This document shows positions 8,586 to 15,164 of a stretch of DNA of 15,164 bases, in pieces. The stretch comes from Bacteroidota bacterium. GTDB lineage: Bacteria; Bacteroidota; Bacteroidia; Bacteroidales; VadinHA17. The stretch lies in NCBI GenBank assembly GCA_023430725.1, contig JAEYZD010000029.1:1-15164 (forward strand). Reading direction: 5' to 3'. The number at the start of each line of letters is the position of its first letter. Position 1 is the first letter of the stretch. The translations under genes and the position numbers were made by a program. Below the pieces are notes generated by a model, which had not been told where the DNA came from, ran no database searches, and saw only the letters and a list, made by a program, of their open reading frames with translations.

Positions 8586-9464
8586 ATGAAAAACAGAATT
8601 AAAATCACAGGAGCTTTGATGATCGCAATGATGATCATGATGAGTTCGATGCTTACATCGTGTAACAAGGATGATAATCCGGATGATGGCAAGATTGATC
8701 CCGGTACAATTGCAACAACCAATCTTGTAGCCTATTTCCCATTTGACGGGAACGGGACAGAAAAGATAGCCAACCTAACACCCACATTGCAGCCAAATGT
8801 GACATATGTTGCCGGCCGCAGGGGTCAGGCATACCAGGGTGCCAACATGGCGCATCTGCTTTACACGCTGCCTGCAACAAGCAAGCTGAAAACCCTTACA
8901 TCATTTTCAGTAGCAATGTGGATCAAGTCACCGCTGGTGACAGGTGATCCCGAGATTACACTCTTTGAGATCGGGAAATCCGATGACTTCTTCTGGGGCA
9001 ATCTGAAGCTGGGCTTACTCAGGTTAAATGCAACAGCTGACTCACTGAATTTCAAGGCATTCTTCCTTAAGAACGGTGCAGTATGGTCAGGCCAGCACAT
9101 CAGTTATTCCGATCCGCTGTTTCCAATCAATATGTGGATGCACATGGTCTTCCAGTATGATCAGGCCACATCAAAATTCATGATCTACAAGGATGGGGTT
9201 AAGATTGTAACCAATGACGGTGTTGAGAACAGGTGGGCAGCCGGTGACGATGTTGTTCCGCGGCCGCCTCTCGGTCCTCTCGCTTTTTCAAATGCTGACA
9301 AGATCAACATCGGTGCATGGCGTCCCAAGACTGAAGGCACTGCCACTGATGCATGGATGGGCTGGTTCCTTGGAAACATGGATGAACTGCGTGTTTTTGA
9401 CAAGGCGCTGACCGCAGCTGAAGTGAAGGCACTTTATGATGCTGAAGTAACACAGATCGAGTAA
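8586..9464 (+). CDS. LamG/concanavalin-fold surface lipoprotein, candidate glycan-binding protein
   Basis: This 292-residue lipoprotein lies 39 bases after the susD-like gene, where such loci often encode a surface glycan-binding protein. The signal peptide ends in L-T-S-C with lipidated Cys26. The next residues, N-K-D-D-N-P-D-D, are acidic and resemble the export signal that sends Bacteroidota lipoproteins to the cell surface. Residues about 45-290 form one LamG-like jelly-roll domain. It opens with L-V-A-Y-F-P-F-D-G-N-G, has S-V-A-M-W-I-K-S in the middle, and ends with M-D-E-L-R-V-F-D-K-A-L-T-A-A-E-V, the usual LamG_3 ending. I see no GH16-type ExDxxE motif, so binding rather than hydrolysis is likely. 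The ligand is inferred only from the neighbours. A terminator follows directly. Confidence 0.85.
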   Translation: MKNRIKITGALMIAMMIMMSSMLTSCNKDDNPDDGKIDPGTIATTNLVAYFPFDGNGTEKIANLTPTLQPNVTYVAGRRGQAYQGANMAHLLYTLPATSKLKTLTSFSVAMWIKSPLVTGDPEITLFEIGKSDDFFWGNLKLGLLRLNATADSLNFKAFFLKNGAVWSGQHISYSDPLFPINMWMHMVFQYDQATSKFMIYKDGVKIVTNDGVENRWAAGDDVVPRPPLGPLAFSNADKINIGAWRPKTEGTATDAWMGWFLGNMDELRVFDKALTAAEVKALYDAEVTQIE

Positions 9465-9480
9465 AACCATTTTTTAATTT

Positions 9481-9526
9481 ACGGGAGGAGAAGGTCAGGC
9501 TTTTCCTCCCGTTCTTTATCTTTTTT
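9481..9526 (+). terminator. Intrinsic terminator inside the locus, just before the GH144-type gene
   Basis: The arms at 9481-9492 (ACGGGAGGAGAA) and 9501-9512 (TTTTCCTCCCGT) form a 12-bp stem with one G-T pair and an 8-base loop. A T-rich tail follows (9512-9526, ending in six T). This is a classical Rho-independent terminator 17 bases after the LamG gene stop. Only 22 bases separate the end of the stem from the ATG at 9535, leaving no space for a separate promoter after it. It probably lowers expression of the downstream enzymes relative to susC, susD and the binding protein, by partial read-through. Confidence 0.85.
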
Positions 9527-9534
9527 CTCCGGGA

Positions 9535-11181
9535 ATGAAATATATCATTTTCATATTCGCTGTTGTCTTTTCACTGGCATCCTGCCGGAAAGAGAAGATT
9601 GATCCGCTGCATGAGATCACGGTTGATTCAGTGTTTGTCAACCGTGTTTATGTTGCTCCCAATTCAATCATCCTGGATGTGGATTATGATGATATTGAAA
9701 TCAGACTGAAGTTCAGCGAGCCGGTTGACACACTTAAGTTCAGCGCAGAGAGGCTCTTCATCACCGGAGCATCTGAGCCTTCCTACTCTCACCGGTTTGA
9801 CAGGAGCCGGCAGTACCTGAACATTCAGCCGGACGCCGCTTTAACTCCTTATTCGGTATACAGGCTTATGTTTGACCAGGGGAGCAATCTGGGCGGCTTC
9901 ATTTATGATCATTATACTTTTACGTTCCGGACCAGGCTTGATCCGGGTCCCAAATTCCCGGTAATTTCAGATGACTCCCTTCTGACACTTGTTCAGAAAA
10001 AGACATTCGGATATTTCTGGGACCATGCCCATCCTGTTTCAGGTCTTGCCCGTGAGCGCTACGGTTCGGGAGAGACTGTCACTTCAGGCGGCAGCGGCTT
10101 CGGGCTGATGGCACTGATTGTCGGAATCGAAAGAGGATTCATCTCCAGGGAAGAGGGATTTGACCGACTGGACAGGATTGTCAATTTCCTTAGCAGACCA
10201 GAGACAGACAGGTTTCACGGGGCATATCCCCACTGGCTTAACGGCACGACAGGCAAGGTGATTCCCTTCAGTTCCAATGACAACGGCGGCGACCTTGTTG
10301 AGACAGCATTTCTGATGCAGGGGCTTCTTACCGTCAGGGAATATTTCAGTGATGGCAGTGCGGCGGAACAGGAAATGTGCAATTCAATCACCGGGTTATG
10401 GGAGGCGGTTGAGTGGGACTGGTATCGCAAACAGGATCAGAATTTGCTTTACTGGCACTGGTCTCCTGACAAGGGCTGGATCATGAATATGGGCGTTACG
10501 GGGTGGAATGAGGCTCTTATTGTGTACGTGCTTGCAGCCGCATCACCGACACATTCAATTCCTTTATCGGTTTATACCAACGGGTGGGCACGCAACGGAG
10601 CCTATCCGATGGTAAACAATAAAACATTCTACAACATCAGGCTTCCGCTGGGGCCTGACACTGGCGGCCCGCTCTTTTTCGCACATTATTCCTTCCTCGG
10701 GCTGGATCCGAGAAACCTGTCAGACCAGTATGCATCATACTGGACCCAGAACGTGAATCATTCAATGATCAATCACGCATATTGCAAAGCCAATCCGCGG
10801 GGATACTCGGGATATTCTGATGATTGCTGGGGGCTGACAGCCAGCGATATTCAAAACGGTTACAGCGCGAGCTCTCCCTCAAATGACCTTGGGGTAATTG
10901 CCCCTACGGCAGCTCTCTCATCCTTCCCTTACACTCCGGAAGAGAGTATGAAGGCTCTGAAGTTCTTCTACTATACAATCGGTGACAGGCTCTGGGGGCA
11001 GTACGGTTTTTATGATGCCTTTAACCTGACTTCAGGATGGTTTGCCGGTTCATACCTTGCCATTGACCAGGGTCCCATCATTTGCATGATTGAGAACCAT
11101 CGTACCGGTCTGCTATGGGGTTTGTTCATGTCAGCCCCGGAGGTGCAGGCAGGTCTTGATAAACTGGGATTTACATACTGA
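9535..11181 (+). CDS. GH144-type (alpha/alpha)6 glucanase lipoprotein with N-terminal Ig-like domain; putative beta-1,2-glucanase
   Basis: This is a predicted cell-envelope glycosidase of 548 residues. The signal peptide MKYIIFIFAVVFSLASC has a lipobox L-A-S-C (Cys17), followed by R-K-E-K-I-D. Residues about 25-135 resemble a bacterial Ig-like (Big_5) domain ending F-T-F-R-T-R-L. Residues about 147-545 match the glycoamylase-like PF10091 fold: V-Q-K-K-T-F-G-Y-F-W, G-F-G-L-M-A-L-I-V-G-I-E-R-G-F, W-G-L-T-A-S-D, and G-P-I-I-C-M-I-E-N-H-R-T-G-L. The motif D-N-G-G-D-L-V-E puts acidic residues at D249, D253 and E256, and G-W-N-E gives E326. From memory, the Chitinophaga endo-beta-1,2-glucanase of GH144 has functional residues at 135, 139, 142 and 211, nearly the same spacing. 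GH144 members include both endo enzymes and a sophorose-releasing exo enzyme, so mode of action is open. It starts 22 bases after a terminator stem, and the next gene follows after 5 bases. Confidence 0.85.
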   Translation: MKYIIFIFAVVFSLASCRKEKIDPLHEITVDSVFVNRVYVAPNSIILDVDYDDIEIRLKFSEPVDTLKFSAERLFITGASEPSYSHRFDRSRQYLNIQPDAALTPYSVYRLMFDQGSNLGGFIYDHYTFTFRTRLDPGPKFPVISDDSLLTLVQKKTFGYFWDHAHPVSGLARERYGSGETVTSGGSGFGLMALIVGIERGFISREEGFDRLDRIVNFLSRPETDRFHGAYPHWLNGTTGKVIPFSSNDNGGDLVETAFLMQGLLTVREYFSDGSAAEQEMCNSITGLWEAVEWDWYRKQDQNLLYWHWSPDKGWIMNMGVTGWNEALIVYVLAAASPTHSIPLSVYTNGWARNGAYPMVNNKTFYNIRLPLGPDTGGPLFFAHYSFLGLDPRNLSDQYASYWTQNVNHSMINHAYCKANPRGYSGYSDDCWGLTASDIQNGYSASSPSNDLGVIAPTAALSSFPYTPEESMKALKFFYYTIGDRLWGQYGFYDAFNLTSGWFAGSYLAIDQGPIICMIENHRTGLLWGLFMSAPEVQAGLDKLGFTY

Positions 11182-11186
11182 AGCCT

Positions 11187-12566
11187 ATGAAAAAGTTATA
11201 CTCCATTTTGATAGCGGCCCTTGTAGTGGCCTCATGCAGTCAGACTCAGCAGCCTGTTTTTCGCTCTCAGGGACCAGTCAGCTATCCCCTGACTGCCGGT
11301 GATGAAGCAATGCTTGATTCAATTCAAAAAAAGACATTCCTCTTTTTCATGGGCGAACACCACCCGGAGTGGGGGATAGTGAAGGACCGCACTGCTTCCT
11401 GGGCACCGGCAAGCATCGCCTCTACCGGATTCGGCATCCCGTCATTTGCCATAGGCGCTGAACGGGGCTGGATAACACGGGATGAGGCTGCACGCATAAC
11501 CCGGAACATGATGAACTTCTTTGTGAATTCACTTCAGAGCGCAGACACTCTTGCTTCCGGGTACAAGGGATTCTTCTATCATTTTCTCCGGATGGATACC
11601 GGACTCAGAGAATGGCGATGCGAACTCTCCTCTGTCGATACCGGCCTGCTGATGATGGGGATCCTCTTTGCAAGGAACTACTATGACCGCGACAACGAAA
11701 CTGAAAATCGGATCCGCTCACAGGCAACAGAGCTGCTTGGAAATATCGAATGGGATTTCATGATGATGCCTGACACCGGCAAGTATCCCAGGCAGATCTC
11801 CATGGGATGGCATCCTGAGTCAGGGCTTCACCATATGGGATGGAGCGGTTACAACGAGGCGCTCTTCCTCTATATCCTTGCTGCCGGCACCGGGCTGGAG
11901 AATGCGAAGGAAAGCTATCGTTCATGGCTGAGCACATACAAATGGCAGACCCCCTATGAGGGCCTCTCGCATGTGGCATTCCCTCCGTTATTCGGTCACC
12001 AGTTTTCTCATTGCTTCATCGATTTCAGGGGACTGGCCGATGAATACATGAGGGAGAAGGGGATAGATTATTTCGAGAACTCACGCAGGGCGACTTATGT
12101 TCAGCGGCAGTATGCCATAGACAATCCGCATGGGTGGGTCGGTTATGATTCGCTCTGCTGGGGTGTCACCGCAAGTGACGGACCTGGCGATTCCTACAAT
12201 TTCGGTGACCGTGAGTTCCTGGCTTATGCCGGCAGAGGCACCAGCGGACCCGATTACAACTATTTTGACGACGGAACGATAGCTCCTTACGGACCGATCT
12301 CCTCTCTTCCCTTTGCACCGGAGATAGTCATCCCGACAATAAAGTCAATCAATGAGAGGCTGGGAGAAAGGATATGGGGCAGGTACGGGTATTACGATTC
12401 ATTCAACCTGACTGCTGACTGGGTCAATAATGATTTCATCGGCATTGACCAGGGTCCGATGCTGATAATGACAGAGAACTTCAGAACCGGGCTGGTATGG
12501 AATTACGTGATGAAGGACCCGGTTATTCAGGAGGGCCTTGAGACGCTTGGTTTCTCTTATCTGTAG
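11187..12566 (+). CDS. Second PF10091-like (alpha/alpha)6 glycosidase lipoprotein, divergent active-site motif
   Basis: This 459-residue protein is a paralogue of the one encoded 5 bases upstream but lacks the Ig-like domain. The signal peptide MKKLYSILIAALVVASC has a lipobox V-A-S-C (Cys17). The following S-Q-T-Q-Q-P has no acidic residues, so it may stay facing the periplasm. Residues about 43-457 are the catalytic toroid. Shared landmarks are I-Q-K-K-T-F, S-T-G-F-G-I-P, G-Y-N-E-A (E224), W-G-V-T-A-S-D, Y-D-S-F-N-L-T-A-D-W, and I-D-Q-G-P-M-L-I-M-T-E-N-F-R-T-G-L. Where the upstream enzyme has D-N-G-G-D-L-V-E-T, this one has C-E-L-S-S-V-D-T (E146, D151). One of the upstream acidic positions (D253) therefore becomes serine. 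That form resembles other PF10091 proteins, so it may belong to a different branch or family and have a different cleavage mode. It likely acts on the same glucan or its oligosaccharides. Confidence 0.82.
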   Translation: MKKLYSILIAALVVASCSQTQQPVFRSQGPVSYPLTAGDEAMLDSIQKKTFLFFMGEHHPEWGIVKDRTASWAPASIASTGFGIPSFAIGAERGWITRDEAARITRNMMNFFVNSLQSADTLASGYKGFFYHFLRMDTGLREWRCELSSVDTGLLMMGILFARNYYDRDNETENRIRSQATELLGNIEWDFMMMPDTGKYPRQISMGWHPESGLHHMGWSGYNEALFLYILAAGTGLENAKESYRSWLSTYKWQTPYEGLSHVAFPPLFGHQFSHCFIDFRGLADEYMREKGIDYFENSRRATYVQRQYAIDNPHGWVGYDSLCWGVTASDGPGDSYNFGDREFLAYAGRGTSGPDYNYFDDGTIAPYGPISSLPFAPEIVIPTIKSINERLGERIWGRYGYYDSFNLTADWVNNDFIGIDQGPMLIMTENFRTGLVWNYVMKDPVIQEGLETLGFSYL

Positions 12567-12599
12567 TGCGTTTACCCGTACTCTGCATTAAACATCCCA

Positions 12600-15164
12600 A
12601 TGACATCCCGGGTCATGAAAAACCGATTCAGAAAAACGAAAGCCTGGTTCCTGCTCCTTGCAGTGACATCGTTAGCTGCTAATGCACAGCAAAGGACACT
12701 CGAGACTTTTGAGCACTCTTCAGACTGGGCATATAATATTGCAGACGGTGTTGTACTGAATGTGTCCACGGAAGAGGGTGTGACCGGTAATGCGATAAGA
12801 ATTGACTATGATTTTACTGAAGGGACCGGTTACGGCGGCATACAGAAGCTGTTCCCCATTGACCTGCCGGAGAACTATGAGTTCACCTTCTGGCTCAGGG
12901 CTGAATCACCCTCCAATAATTTCGAGATGAAGTTTATTGACAGCACCGGGAATAATGTCTGGTGGGTCAATAACCGCAATTATGACTTCCCCCGTGAGTG
13001 GACGAAGATCCGGATAAAGAAGCGGCACATTGGCTTCGCATGGGGGCCGACGGAAGAGCGTGAGATGAGCAGGATTGACAGGATTGAGTTCACCGTGGCC
13101 TCCTATGTGGGAGGGAAGGGAACGCTATGGCTTGACGACCTGAAGTTCGAGCCACTGCCGCCGGAGACAGGTATCTGGCCGGAGCCGGTCATAAGCGCTT
13201 CATCCTCCGCCAGTCGTCACAGGCCGCAGATGGTGGCTGACGTATCTGGTGAGACCTTCTGGCAGAGCAGGAAGGGAGGCAGGCAGAGCATCACCTTCGA
13301 CTTCAGGGGCAGGCGGGAGTTCGGGGGATTGCATATTGAATGGCTGGAAGGATATCATGCCGAAGCATTTGACATTCTGCTCTCGAATGACGGCAACAAT
13401 TGGGAGAAGGCTTATTCGGTAAGACCTAACCGTGGCAATTCCAGCTTCATACGGCTTTCTGAAGCGGAGGCCTCTTTTCTCCGGGTTGACCTGCTGAAAC
13501 CTGCCGGCGGCAGACTTTACGGCATCCGGGAAATTGAAATTCCGGACGTGAAAAGCACTCTCACCCCCAATGATTTCATAATGTATGCTGCAGAGAATTC
13601 ACCCGCAGGTAACTATCCTGCTTATTTCAGCGGCCGTGCCTCCTACTGGACGGTCACGGGCGTGAGCAGCGACACAAAGGAGGCGCTGATCAGTGAAGAC
13701 GGGGCAGTGGAACCCGAAAAGGCGCACTTTTCGCTCGAACCTGTGCTTAAGATCGGAGAGAAACTGGTGAATCACAGCAATGTGGAACCGGTTCAGGGGA
13801 TGGGATTCCCCGGGATTGACGGAGGATTCATCTTTCTCCCATCCGTGCAGTGGGAACACAGCGGCATCAGGTTTGTAACCGGCGTCTCTTCGGGCGGGAG
13901 TCCCAATGACAGCTCAGAGCTTCATATAGGCTATTACTTTGAAAACATGACCCGCGAACCGGTTGATTTAGGGTTTTATCTCCTGGTTCGCCCGTTCCAG
14001 GTCAATCCTTATTACCAGTTCCTGAACACTACGGGAGGTGCAGGAAGGATTTCGGAACTGGGCGAGGAAGAGCCTGGTTTGATTTCGGTTGACGGCAAGC
14101 TTATCAGGCTCACTGAGAAATATGACTCCTTCGGGGCCTCAAAATTTGACGAGGGGAATGTTGTTGACATGATACGCAGCGGCGCAATGCCTTCCGGGCT
14201 GCATGTAACGGACCCCGGACGGATGGCCGGAGGAGTAATTAAATATTCGCTGCATCTTTACCCCGGAGAGTCAAAAGAGATATTTGCCGTAATTCCGTAC
14301 CACTCCCCCGGGCCTGTTGCCCTGACGCAAACCACCGGGGAGGTTCGCGAAAAAATGAAGGAATCGACTGGATACTGGAATGAACGTACAGGTCACATCA
14401 AGTTCAACCTTCCTCCGTCGGCAGACAGGCTGATTGACACATGGCGGTCAAACCTGGCATACATCCTGATCAACAGGGACAAGGCAGGCATTCAGCCGGG
14501 CTCCCGGTCATATGACAGGAGCTGGATCCGTGACGGCTCACTCACCTCCTCAGCCCTCCTGAAATCGGGCATCGTCGCAGAGGTGAAGGAGTTCATTGAA
14601 TGGTATGCCTCGTACCAGTATGAGAACGGCAAGGTGCCATGCGTGGTTGATGCCCGGGGACCTGACCCGGTGCCGGAGCATGACAGCCATGGCCAGCTTA
14701 TCTATCTGATCCGTGAGTATTTCAATTTCACCGGTGACACAGCTTTCCTGAGGAGCATGAATCCGCATGTGATCAGAGCCGTTGACTATATCGGTTCCAT
14801 TGTTTCGGAGAGGTCAACTGACCACTTCAGGAACGGGAATGACAGTATAAGGGCCTATTTCGGGCTGGTGCCCGAATCTATCAGTCACGAGGGATATTCA
14901 GCGAAGCCGATGCATTCCTACTGGGATAATTTTTTCATAATGAAGGGGCTTAAGGATGCTGTGGAGATTCAGTCAATCCTGGGTGAGGACGTGCAACGGG
15001 CAAGGATTGTGCTGATGCGCGATGTATTCCGGGAGAACCTTTATAATTCCATTGACCTTGCGATGAAGGTCAGGGGCATAGACTACATTCCCGGATGTGT
15101 GGAGCTCGGTGATTTTGACGCTACTTCAACAACGATAGCCCTCACCCCCTGCAATGAGCTGGCC
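12600..15164 (+). CDS. Large exported multidomain protein with CBM-like domains and a six-hairpin glycosidase-like domain (3' end cut)
   Basis: The frame is open from ATG 12600 to the window edge (855 codons). An ATG at 12615 (M-K-N-R-F-R-K) is an equally good start. The signal peptide ends A-A-N-A-Q (to residue 30) without a lipobox, so the protein is probably periplasmic or secreted. Domains by appearance: residues 34-190, a beta-sandwich like a carbohydrate-binding module, ending G-T-L-W-L-D-D-L-K-F; residues 196-320, an F5/8 type C (discoidin)-like domain, with F-D-I-L-L-S-N-D-G-N-N-W and a closing Y-G-I-R-E-I-E-I; residues about 325-600, an unassigned beta-rich region; and residues about 605 onward, a helical six-hairpin domain. 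The last has S-Y-D-R-S-W-I-R-D-G (D639, D645), P-E-H-D-S-H-G-Q (E693, D695) and E-L-G-D-F-D (E835, D838). The R-D-G and acidic clusters suggest a glycoside hydrolase, but I cannot name the family. It lies 33 bases after the preceding enzyme gene, in the same probable operon. Confidence 0.85.
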   Translation, partial: MTSRVMKNRFRKTKAWFLLLAVTSLAANAQQRTLETFEHSSDWAYNIADGVVLNVSTEEGVTGNAIRIDYDFTEGTGYGGIQKLFPIDLPENYEFTFWLRAESPSNNFEMKFIDSTGNNVWWVNNRNYDFPREWTKIRIKKRHIGFAWGPTEEREMSRIDRIEFTVASYVGGKGTLWLDDLKFEPLPPETGIWPEPVISASSSASRHRPQMVADVSGETFWQSRKGGRQSITFDFRGRREFGGLHIEWLEGYHAEAFDILLSNDGNNWEKAYSVRPNRGNSSFIRLSEAEASFLRVDLLKPAGGRLYGIREIEIPDVKSTLTPNDFIMYAAENSPAGNYPAYFSGRASYWTVTGVSSDTKEALISEDGAVEPEKAHFSLEPVLKIGEKLVNHSNVEPVQGMGFPGIDGGFIFLPSVQWEHSGIRFVTGVSSGGSPNDSSELHIGYYFENMTREPVDLGFYLLVRPFQVNPYYQFLNTTGGAGRISELGEEEPGLISVDGKLIRLTEKYDSFGASKFDEGNVVDMIRSGAMPSGLHVTDPGRMAGGVIKYSLHLYPGESKEIFAVIPYHSPGPVALTQTTGEVREKMKESTGYWNERTGHIKFNLPPSADRLIDTWRSNLAYILINRDKAGIQPGSRSYDRSWIRDGSLTSSALLKSGIVAEVKEFIEWYASYQYENGKVPCVVDARGPDPVPEHDSHGQLIYLIREYFNFTGDTAFLRSMNPHVIRAVDYIGSIVSERSTDHFRNGNDSIRAYFGLVPESISHEGYSAKPMHSYWDNFFIMKGLKDAVEIQSILGEDVQRARIVLMRDVFRENLYNSIDLAMKVRGIDYIPGCVELGDFDATSTTIALTPCNELA

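Noticed and set aside
8586..9464. LamG-fold protein as a GH16-type laminarinase
   Set aside because: It has a concanavalin-like fold but no ExDxxE catalytic motif. The sequence ends with the LamG_3 pattern found in binding domains.

Overview
The window looks like a Bacteroidota chromosome, most likely Bacteroidales or a relative. The evidence is a SusC/SusD pair, several short lipoprotein signal peptides, an OmpA-type outer-membrane protein with a thrombospondin type 3 repeat, AT-rich spacers, weak Shine-Dalgarno signals, and promoter-like sequences close to the Bacteroidota TTTG-N19-TAnnTTTG form. I see no tRNA, rRNA, CRISPR array, insertion sequence or phage gene.

Left part (1-3930). A minus-strand OmpA-family gene runs off the left edge. 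It is divergent from a plus-strand gene for a 945-residue S9 (prolyl oligopeptidase/DPP IV-like) serine peptidase. A 247-base spacer separates them. A perfect 13-bp inverted repeat follows the peptidase and isolates it from the next cluster. These two genes look like general envelope or peptide-metabolism genes and not part of the sugar system.

Right part (about 3933-15164). This is a polysaccharide utilization locus, with all genes on the plus strand: susC-like TonB-dependent transporter, susD-like glycan-binding lipoprotein, LamG-fold lipoprotein (candidate surface glycan-binding protein), an intrinsic terminator, a GH144-type enzyme with an N-terminal Ig-like domain, a second related (alpha/alpha)6 glycosidase (PF10091-like), and a large multidomain protein cut by the right edge. 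That last protein has two beta-sandwich, CBM-like domains, a central beta domain and a six-hairpin glycosidase-like domain.

How they may work together (inference). The GH144-type protein carries the D-N-G-G-D-L-V-E arrangement and a downstream G-W-N-E motif. Their spacing fits what I recall of the Chitinophaga endo-beta-1,2-glucanase. The locus is therefore a candidate for beta-1,2-glucan (sophoran or cyclic glucan) capture and breakdown. The surface lipoproteins would bind and cut the polymer, SusC/SusD would import oligosaccharides, and the second PF10091 enzyme and the six-hairpin protein would process them, probably in the periplasm. No regulator (HTCS, ECF/anti-sigma), GH3 beta-glucosidase or GH94 phosphorylase is visible, so the locus probably continues to the right. 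The most novel parts are the two tandem PF10091 paralogues with different active-site signatures and the unclassified six-hairpin protein.
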